Of a stretch of 20,237 nt of DNA, positions 15,998-20,237 are shown piece after piece (the stretch's first letter is position 1; every line of letters begins with the position of its first letter). A program made the translations under genes and the position numbers. Below the pieces are notes generated by a model. The model ran no database searches. It was not told the DNA's origin and saw only the letters and a program-made list of their open reading frames with translations. This DNA comes from a virus, in IMG/VR virus record IMGVR_UViG_3300042154_001407, positions 1 to 20,237 of that record; one strand, given 5' to 3'.

Positions 15998-17422
15998 CCT
16001 TTTAAATAAAGATTTAATCAACATTGACAATCCAGCAAGACAATCTGGTGCATCATCGTTTTTCATTTTACCTTCCTTACTAAAAGATAATAGATTAGTC
16101 ATAAATTGGTGATAATCGTTATTATTCTCATATTTCACGAATACAAAAGCGTTATTTATACTTGCTGACTGCATGATTATCCTTGTCATCTTATTTTGCG
16201 TATTATGCACTTGTAAAATCTTAGTTCTAGTTTGTTTTTGAAGTGTTCTAGCAAAGACAGCTCCCATTGCGTTACTTTCTACCCTACAATAAGAAGTTCG
16301 GTATCTATTTAACTTCTCTGCAATCAAAGGAATGGTTACATCAGTATTATTTTTGTTAAAACAATAATCTGCAATGTAAATTGTTCCATCAATAATAACT
16401 GCTAGTGCCATAGCTGTATAATCTGCTCCTTGGTCTGATACATCGACATAAGCAATACTTCCAGCACTTCTACCTTTGATAAGATTAAAGTCTGCTTCAC
16501 TAATAGTACGTAAATTAGAGAATAAACGACCTTTTAAATCGACTGGTTCTTGCATATACTCTGCACTCCAAATATCTGGATTGATTTTCTTACGAATCAT
16601 CTTATATTGGTCTGTAGACATTACATCAGCACAAAAAGTTTCTTCATTTGAATCTAAGGCTGGAATAACTATCGATTCATCATAACTGCCTTCTTGGAAA
16701 TTCTTGCCTATAACATCGTTTGTCGACCATCTCGTACCAATATCAATCTTAGCACACGTTCGTTCAAGACGAGAGTCGTGAGTACCTTCTTTCCATTGTA
16801 AAACCCTATCATTGGTAACATCGGATAGTGCATCCTCAATACCACGATACAAGTCATCGGTAATAGCAAGTTTTGTAGCACCAAAACCGATAATTGTTCC
16901 ACCTACACCAGCACCAAAATAACCTACTTGACGAGATTTATTAGTATTCCAACCATTAAGGTTTGCTTTATCATTAGAAATAGTTACATCTGGAAATACA
17001 GAATTAAACTTTTCTGATTTTAACACTTGACGTACATCGTAAGAGAACTTTTGATATAGAGTTCCAGTACAAGTGTTACGCATAACAGACTCAGAAGGAT
17101 TCCTACCTAAAGTCCACGCACAAAATAATGTTGTTATATATGATTTTCCGCCCCTTGGTGGCACTGAGACCGATAAAGAGTTAATCTTACCTTCCTCAAT
17201 TCTTTGGAAGGCTCTAGCGACACGTTGCAAGAATTTACGTTTAAGAAAAAAGTCTTTGTCATAAAACTTACAAAACTCCCAAAAGTCATCTTTACCTAAC
17301 TTGGCTCTAAGATGGTATTCCAGTGCTTTCCTCGCTTCCTCCTTCGTTGCTGTCTTCTGTTCCTTCTCCGAGTGCAAGTTCTTGTTCTCTAAAGTAGTCT
17401 GGTTCATCATCGTCATCGTCAT
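15986..17422 (-). CDS. terL: Terminase large subunit (ATPase/nuclease)
   Basis: A 478-residue packaging motor that docks on the portal, pumps DNA and cuts it. ATPase half: Walker A VPPRGGKS (~87-94), Walker B KLAITDD (~184-190), coupling-type motif IGTRWSTND (~228-236). Nuclease half (RNase H-like): acidic residues in AYVDVSDQG (D327), VESNAMG (E382) and KNDDAPDCLAG (D456-D460). The start is uncertain: four ATGs occur in the first six codons (17422, 17416, 17410, 17407) and no later ATG precedes the conserved part (~residue 35 on). The first 116 bp lie inside the small terminase gene in another frame; in that overlap the large-subunit frame uses AAG, GAG, ACG, GCG and AGG codons that are otherwise rare here. 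Transcription ends at the hairpin at 15870-15909. Confidence 0.94.
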   Translation of the reverse strand: MTMTMMNQTTLENKNLHSEKEQKTATKEEARKALEYHLRAKLGKDDFWEFCKFYDKDFFLKRKFLQRVARAFQRIEEGKINSLSVSVPPRGGKSYITTLFCAWTLGRNPSESVMRNTCTGTLYQKFSYDVRQVLKSEKFNSVFPDVTISNDKANLNGWNTNKSRQVGYFGAGVGGTIIGFGATKLAITDDLYRGIEDALSDVTNDRVLQWKEGTHDSRLERTCAKIDIGTRWSTNDVIGKNFQEGSYDESIVIPALDSNEETFCADVMSTDQYKMIRKKINPDIWSAEYMQEPVDLKGRLFSNLRTISEADFNLIKGRSAGSIAYVDVSDQGADYTAMALAVIIDGTIYIADYCFNKNNTDVTIPLIAEKLNRYRTSYCRVESNAMGAVFARTLQKQTRTKILQVHNTQNKMTRIIMQSASINNAFVFVKYENNNDYHQFMTNLLSFSKEGKMKNDDAPDCLAGLSMLIKSLFKRLDI

Positions 17423-17978
17423 TTAATAGTGCTTTAATATCTTCTTCTGAAAAGTTGCTTATATCAACTGTAACATTTTTACTTTCCACTTCTTGTGCGT
17501 GTGGTTTGTAGGCATTATCCATTAATGCTTTATAGGCATTTACATCACCTTTGAGTGCTTTTTGTAAAATAGCTAGTGTCATTTGATATTCTATAGGAAT
17601 ATATGACTCAATACCAGTAATAGGGTCTTTTCCCCATCGTGTAGCTTCCAAAATAGCACGAACTACTGTACTTCTATTCAATCTGCCTTTAGGTCTACCA
17701 CCAAGGTTTCTTTTAGGCACATCGGTTTGTTCAACTTCTATAGGTTCATCTTTTTTAGTCACATCGTCTGGTTTAGGTACTTTTAGCGGGTAAAGTGCTT
17801 CTTTTACGTCTTTTTCGCTGTATTTGTTCCTAAATTGTACTTTTTCGATGAAAGAAAGTCCTTCATCACCACGTTTTTTAGGTTTTATAACGTATTTACC
17901 ACGCTTAGTACCAGCTTTTACACCTCTAGCTTCGGTAGTTTTCCTTTTAGCTCTGGTTCTTTTAGGTTTTTCTTCCAT
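17307..17978 (-). CDS. terS: Terminase small subunit-like DNA-recognition protein
   Basis: A 223-residue protein immediately upstream of the large terminase. The N-terminal ~45 residues are very basic (RTRAKRKTTEARGVKAGTK). Residues ~92-170 hold the core NLGGRPKGRLNRSTVVRAILEATRWG, then IPIEYQMTLAILQKALKGDVNAYKALMDNAYKPH, which resembles the DUF5681-like small terminases of Bacteroidota phages; GRPKG is an AT-hook-like DNA-binding motif. The C-terminus is strongly acidic with five successive Asp, then Gly/Ser/Glu-rich; that end is dual-coded with terL. It begins with a TAATG junction to the upstream gene. It probably recognises the packaging site and stimulates the motor; the recognition site was not identified. 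Confidence 0.78.
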   Translation of the reverse strand: MEEKPKRTRAKRKTTEARGVKAGTKRGKYVIKPKKRGDEGLSFIEKVQFRNKYSEKDVKEALYPLKVPKPDDVTKKDEPIEVEQTDVPKRNLGGRPKGRLNRSTVVRAILEATRWGKDPITGIESYIPIEYQMTLAILQKALKGDVNAYKALMDNAYKPHAQEVESKNVTVDISNFSEEDIKALLNDDDDDEPDYFREQELALGEGTEDSNEGGSEESTGIPS

Positions 17979-18250
17979 TAGAATAAATCAATTAATTGTT
18001 CTGCTTGAATAATATTCGTTTCGTATTTACCTCTGCCAGATTTAGTCTTCAATCCAAGGTTAAACTTTTCACGAATTACTTCATCTTGTTCTTCCGTAGT
18101 GCATATTACTATGAAGTGTGAACGCTGTTCTTTAGGTTCTTCTTGTGGTTCAAACATATTATCGAATGAATCAAAAGTCATTGCATCTAACTGAATATCT
18201 AAGTTCAATTCATCTAGTGAAAAACTACCAAAACTTAAATCACCTTCCAT
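17978..18250 (-). CDS. Small acidic protein upstream of terminase, unknown
   Basis: A 90-residue protein; ATG at 18250 preferred over a TTG 42 nt upstream, because it gives a 16-nt overlap with the previous gene like the other overlaps nearby. The first ~45 residues are acidic and low in complexity (SFSLDELNLDIQLDAMTFDS). Residues ~47-90 (RSHFIVICTTEEQDEVIREKFNLGLKTKSGRGKYETNII) look like a small beta-alpha fold, similar to C-terminal segments I recall from ParB/methyltransferase-associated proteins of Bacteroidota phages, but I cannot assign a family. The stop overlaps the small terminase start (TAATG). Confidence 0.58.
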   Translation of the reverse strand: MEGDLSFGSFSLDELNLDIQLDAMTFDSFDNMFEPQEEPKEQRSHFIVICTTEEQDEVIREKFNLGLKTKSGRGKYETNIIQAEQLIDLF

Positions 18251-18435
18251 AGCTTCAATGCAATTATTACGATTAGTCCTAACATGAAGCAAGAGGTCAC
18301 GATAACCTCGAACCTCTTGTCTTTTGTTTTGCGTGCTTTAACACGTTTATTATGGTCTTTAACAATCTTAACACGTTTTACTGGATTCTGTAAATCACGT
18401 TTCAATTGTCTTGTTTGTTTTCTATGACTGCTCAT
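18235..18435 (-). CDS. Small basic protein with C-terminal membrane anchor
   Basis: A 66-residue protein. Residues 1-43 are extremely basic (RKQTRQLKRDLQNPVKRVKIVK, then NKRVKARKTKDKR). Residues ~44-63 (VIVTSCFMLGLIVIIALKLW) form a single hydrophobic helix, so it is probably a tail-anchored inner-membrane protein with its positively charged domain in the cytoplasm, which could hold nucleic acid or phospholipid head groups. It overlaps the upstream gene by 14 nt and the downstream one by 16 nt. I do not recognise a family. A holin or host-takeover factor are guesses without direct support. Confidence 0.58.
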   Translation of the reverse strand: MSSHRKQTRQLKRDLQNPVKRVKIVKDHNKRVKARKTKDKRFEVIVTSCFMLGLIVIIALKLWKVI

Positions 18436-18739
18436 TACTTTTACTTTTTAACCAGATTTCTCTTTGTTTTTTATTGTACTTAGCAAGACTTTCTTCTTTT
18501 AGTTTAGGCTCTACGTATTCTTTATGATAATACGCTTCTTCTTCGTCCATTCCTTCTACTTCTCTAAAATAATCCGTACTAAAATATTGACCTTTGCGAA
18601 ATGCTTGTTCTATTTGTTCTTTTTCAAGTTGTAAATAATAATCAATAGCTTCTTTTGGAATAAAATTTTTATTAATACCACCTAAAAAGAAAGCATCATC
18701 TAAGAATTGTTCAAACGCTGTTTTTTTAGGATAACTCAT
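18422..18739 (-). CDS. Small phage protein, unknown
   Basis: A 105-residue charged, helical protein (DDAFFLGGINKNFIPKEAIDYYL, then KEQIEQAFRKGQYFSTDYF). The 'EKEQIEQAFRKGQ' helix resembles small accessory proteins common in Bacteroidota phages, of no known function. I chose the ATG at 18739 (14-nt overlap with the upstream gene) over the ATG at 18766 (41-nt overlap), because the local pattern of overlaps is 14-16 nt. No enzyme motif or membrane segment is seen. Confidence 0.6.
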   Translation of the reverse strand: MSYPKKTAFEQFLDDAFFLGGINKNFIPKEAIDYYLQLEKEQIEQAFRKGQYFSTDYFREVEGMDEEEAYYHKEYVEPKLKEESLAKYNKKQREIWLKSKSNEQS

Positions 18740-19451
18740 TGCGTAGTTTTTTAGCTTTATCGTCATACCACCTCGCTTTCTCTAAGTCACGTTCAATAGA
18801 TTGGTCTGGCTTTCTACCAGCACGCATTCTGTATTTAAAAGCTGTCATCTCACAATGCAAGATTAATGCTTCTGTACCCCAAAGTAGTTTCATCATATCG
18901 ATAACTTCCATACTACCTTGTTTGTAGTGTTCTGGATTTACGAAGTCATATTGTTCTTGCTCTTTTTTTTGTTCTTCTTTTTCTTTATCAAGAATTACGT
19001 GTTTATTTTTTACATCCCCATTTTTATCTAATTCCCACAACTCAATCCTACTTGCTAAATCAGTAAGTTTTTGGTGTTCTGTTTTTTGGTCTAAATTATT
19101 TAGCTTATCCAGCTTTTCAGTTATTTTATCTGCTTTATCTTTACTCATTGTTCTAAAAAATTCAGTTGTGAAAGTATCTACTCCTTCTATTTTACCACCG
19201 CTCTTACATTGCATTATTTGACCTAAGAAACTTTCATAGTTATCACCTAAAAAGTGGTAGAATTTAATTATAAAGTTTTCTGACTCTAACAAATCTCCGC
19301 ATTTAGGTTCAAACCTTCTATACCATGCTTTAAAGTCTTCCATAGGTAAACAATGTTTATCATTACCAGCTTGAAGACCTACAAAGCCATCAGAAGTGTA
19401 GCCCATGAATCCATAGACTACACCACTCTCTTTATGTTGATATGTTATCAT
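18726..19451 (-). CDS. DUF3310 protein with long N-terminal extension
   Basis: A 241-residue protein. Residues ~170-237 (VNPEHYKQGSMEVIDMMKLLWG, then FKYRMRAGRK and DLEKARWYDDKAKKL) are a clear DUF3310 domain, the family that includes the T7 gp1.7 nucleotide kinase. Residues ~1-50 (VYGFMGYTSDGFVGLQAGNDKHCLP) look like a small beta domain; residues ~100-168 are Lys/Glu-rich helix. DUF3310 proteins are often much shorter, so this one is probably a fusion or carries a regulatory extension. It is translationally coupled to the MazG-like gene (TAATG at 19451), suggesting a shared role in nucleotide metabolism. Kinase activity is not shown. Confidence 0.8.
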   Translation of the reverse strand: MITYQHKESGVVYGFMGYTSDGFVGLQAGNDKHCLPMEDFKAWYRRFEPKCGDLLESENFIIKFYHFLGDNYESFLGQIMQCKSGGKIEGVDTFTTEFFRTMSKDKADKITEKLDKLNNLDQKTEHQKLTDLASRIELWELDKNGDVKNKHVILDKEKEEQKKEQEQYDFVNPEHYKQGSMEVIDMMKLLWGTEALILHCEMTAFKYRMRAGRKPDQSIERDLEKARWYDDKAKKLRNELS

Positions 19452-19738
19452 TAGTCCTTAATAAAAGTTCCGTTAACAGTCTTACCAGTTCGGTTTTTAA
19501 TTTCTTGATAAGCAATTTCTTCGCACTCATCAATATCAAAACCTAATTGCTCTGCTAGTATTGTAATAACAACTTTTATGTCGCCAAGGGCGTCTATCTG
19601 CTCTATTTTATTGCCTTTAAGGATTGCGTTAGCAAGTTCACCAACTTCTTCGCTTAGTTTCATAAATTGTTGAGGTGCTAACTCTGGATTTAATAATCCT
19701 TTTGGCTCTCCCCATGCAAGTATTTCTTTCTTTCTCAT
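19451..19738 (-). CDS. MazG-like nucleoside triphosphate pyrophosphohydrolase
   Basis: A 95-residue all-helical protein of single-domain MazG-like size. The metal-binding motifs are present: SEEVGELANA (E30, E31, E34) and IDALGDIKVV (D49, D53). The family hydrolyses (d)NTPs to the monophosphate plus pyrophosphate, and in phages may alter (p)ppGpp or dNTP pools. It sits between a 41-residue ORF and the DUF3310 gene with overlapping stop/start, fitting a small nucleotide-metabolism cluster beside an SSB. Substrate is unknown. Confidence 0.85.
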   Translation of the reverse strand: MRKKEILAWGEPKGLLNPELAPQQFMKLSEEVGELANAILKGNKIEQIDALGDIKVVITILAEQLGFDIDECEEIAYQEIKNRTGKTVNGTFIKD

Positions 19739-19743
19739 TTTTA

Positions 19744-19869
19744 TTAATTTAAATCGTCATTTAACATATTCATTTCCTTTCTTAACTTTCTATAGAAGTT
19801 GAACACTCCTTTTCTATTCTCACGAAAACTCCATCTAATAGAGAATAGTTCACGCTTAGAGTATTTCAT
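19744..19869 (-). CDS. Very small basic protein (41 aa), hypothetical
   Basis: An ORF of 41 codons plus stop fills the space between the membrane protein stop (19875) and the MazG-like start (19738), leaving gaps of only 5 nt on both sides. The product is basic and aromatic in its first 30 residues (KRELFSIRWSFRENRKGVF, then FYRKLRKE) and ends acidic (MLNDDLN). The fit into the gene array is the main support; no family is recognised. Confidence 0.5.
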   Translation of the reverse strand: MKYSKRELFSIRWSFRENRKGVFNFYRKLRKEMNMLNDDLN

Positions 19870-19874
19870 CTTTC

Positions 19875-20096
19875 TTAAAATATCCAGTTCAACAATAAGT
19901 AAATTACTAAAGCAAAACCTACTCTAATAAAACTCTCTACCATAGCACTATTGTTACGTAACCAATTCAATAAAGTATCAGTCTTTAACCATAACAAAGG
20001 AACTACTACTAATCTATCTGCAATAAACACAGAGAACATTATAGGCATCAACACGATACCTACAATGAATTTTAAACTTTTCTTAAACTTTTCCAT
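19875..20096 (-). CDS. Small membrane protein with two predicted transmembrane helices
   Basis: A 73-residue protein. Residues ~9-36 (FIVGIVLMPIMFSVFIADRLVVVPLLWL) and ~53-73 (ESFIRVGFALVIYLLLNWIF) are hydrophobic; they are joined by a polar loop (KTDTLLNWLRNNSAM), and the N-terminus is positive. That size and topology resemble small two-helix holins, but no endolysin gene is next to it, and it lies beside an SSB, so an early membrane-associated role is equally likely. It begins 2 nt after the SSB stop. Confidence 0.6.
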   Translation of the reverse strand: MEKFKKSLKFIVGIVLMPIMFSVFIADRLVVVPLLWLKTDTLLNWLRNNSAMVESFIRVGFALVIYLLLNWIF

Positions 20097-20098
20097 GA

Positions 20099-20236
20099 CT
20101 AAAAAGGTAAAGAATCATCATTACTTTCAATCTCTGCAATAACACTTTTCTTAGGTTCAAAACCTTGTCCTTGTGCATCCTTTACAGCATTACTACCAAT
20201 CTTACTAATCTTCCATACATCTAGTGTATTAAAGAA
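20099..20236 (-). CDS. Single-strand DNA-binding protein, DUF3127-like, C-terminal fragment
   Basis: The last 45 codons of a gene that enters from the right edge. The first visible residues, FFNTLDVWKISKI, match the end of the OB-fold of DUF3127-type SSB-like proteins of Bacteroidota (typically '...FNTLxAWRI...'). A flexible linker follows, and the protein ends in the acidic tip ESNDDSLPF, the hallmark SSB tail that docks replication and repair proteins. This points to a DNA replication or recombination module to the right of the window. The stop is 2 nt before the small membrane protein start. Confidence 0.78.
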   Translation of the reverse strand, partial: FFNTLDVWKISKIGSNAVKDAQGQGFEPKKSVIAEIESNDDSLPF

Positions 20237-20237
20237 C

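Noticed and set aside
16476-17264. Plus-strand ORFs of 63-69 codons antisense to terL
   Set aside because: They lie fully inside terL, show no recognisable protein features and have no promoter or terminator of their own.
19875-20096. Two-helix membrane protein as the phage holin
   Set aside because: Topology fits, but no endolysin or spanin gene is nearby and the neighbours are replication/nucleotide genes; reported only as a membrane protein.
1-20237. tRNA genes, CRISPR arrays, insertion sequences, integrase or toxin-antitoxin genes
   Set aside because: None seen: the few non-coding gaps are too short or hold only hairpins and promoter boxes, and no ORF resembles a recombinase, transposase or toxin-antitoxin pair.

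Overview
The window is a dense structural and DNA-packaging block from a tailed dsDNA phage or prophage (long-tail, siphovirus-type, HK97-fold head) that very likely infects a member of the Bacteroidota, probably a Flavobacteriia-like host. Reasons: the DNA is strongly AT-rich; start codons are preceded by A/T-rich leaders without Shine-Dalgarno motifs; promoter-like sites fit the Bacteroidota consensus (TTG, 17-23 nt, TAnnTTTG); and several proteins are of types I know mainly from Bacteroidota phages (a DUF3127-like SSB, the protein upstream of the tape measure, a DUF6712-like connector). This host assignment is inference.

Layout, read in the main direction of transcription (minus strand, right to left). 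20237-17979: early/accessory genes, namely a partial SSB with acidic tail, small membrane and unknown proteins, a MazG-like NTP pyrophosphatase, a DUF3310 protein, and three more small genes. 17978-15986: packaging genes, small then large terminase, sharing a 116-bp dual-coding overlap. 15985-15814: a non-coding segment with a well-matched minus-strand promoter, a minus-strand terminator (together a candidate ~95-nt small RNA) and the plus-strand terminator of the portal gene. 15813-14578: the portal gene, the only plus-strand gene in the window. 14577-14539: a 39-bp divergent intergenic stretch with two opposed promoter-like boxes inside a small palindrome. 14538-11119: head genes (S78 prohead protease, 63-aa unknown, connector-like protein, 225-aa unknown, HK97-type capsid with N-terminal coiled-coil region). 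11062-5524: tail tube, two tail-completion/assembly proteins and the 1226-residue tape measure. 5521-1: tail tip and adsorption proteins, including a hub-like protein with a large hydrophobic block, a 769-residue protein, a 353-residue fibre-like protein and the start of a LamG-like protein cut by the window edge.

How it works together: terminases package DNA through the portal into a shell of capsid protein matured by the protease; connectors join this to a tail built of tube protein around the tape measure; tip and fibre proteins contact the host. Most adjacent genes overlap or abut (TAATG or ATGA junctions at 213, 13102-13105, 17978 and 19451), which suggests long coupled transcripts. Intrinsic-terminator-like hairpins sit after the capsid gene and after the tail-tube gene, where they could set the dosage of the two most abundant virion proteins. 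The feature I consider most unusual is the isolated inverted portal gene with its own promoter-like box and terminator, together with the adjacent candidate small RNA.
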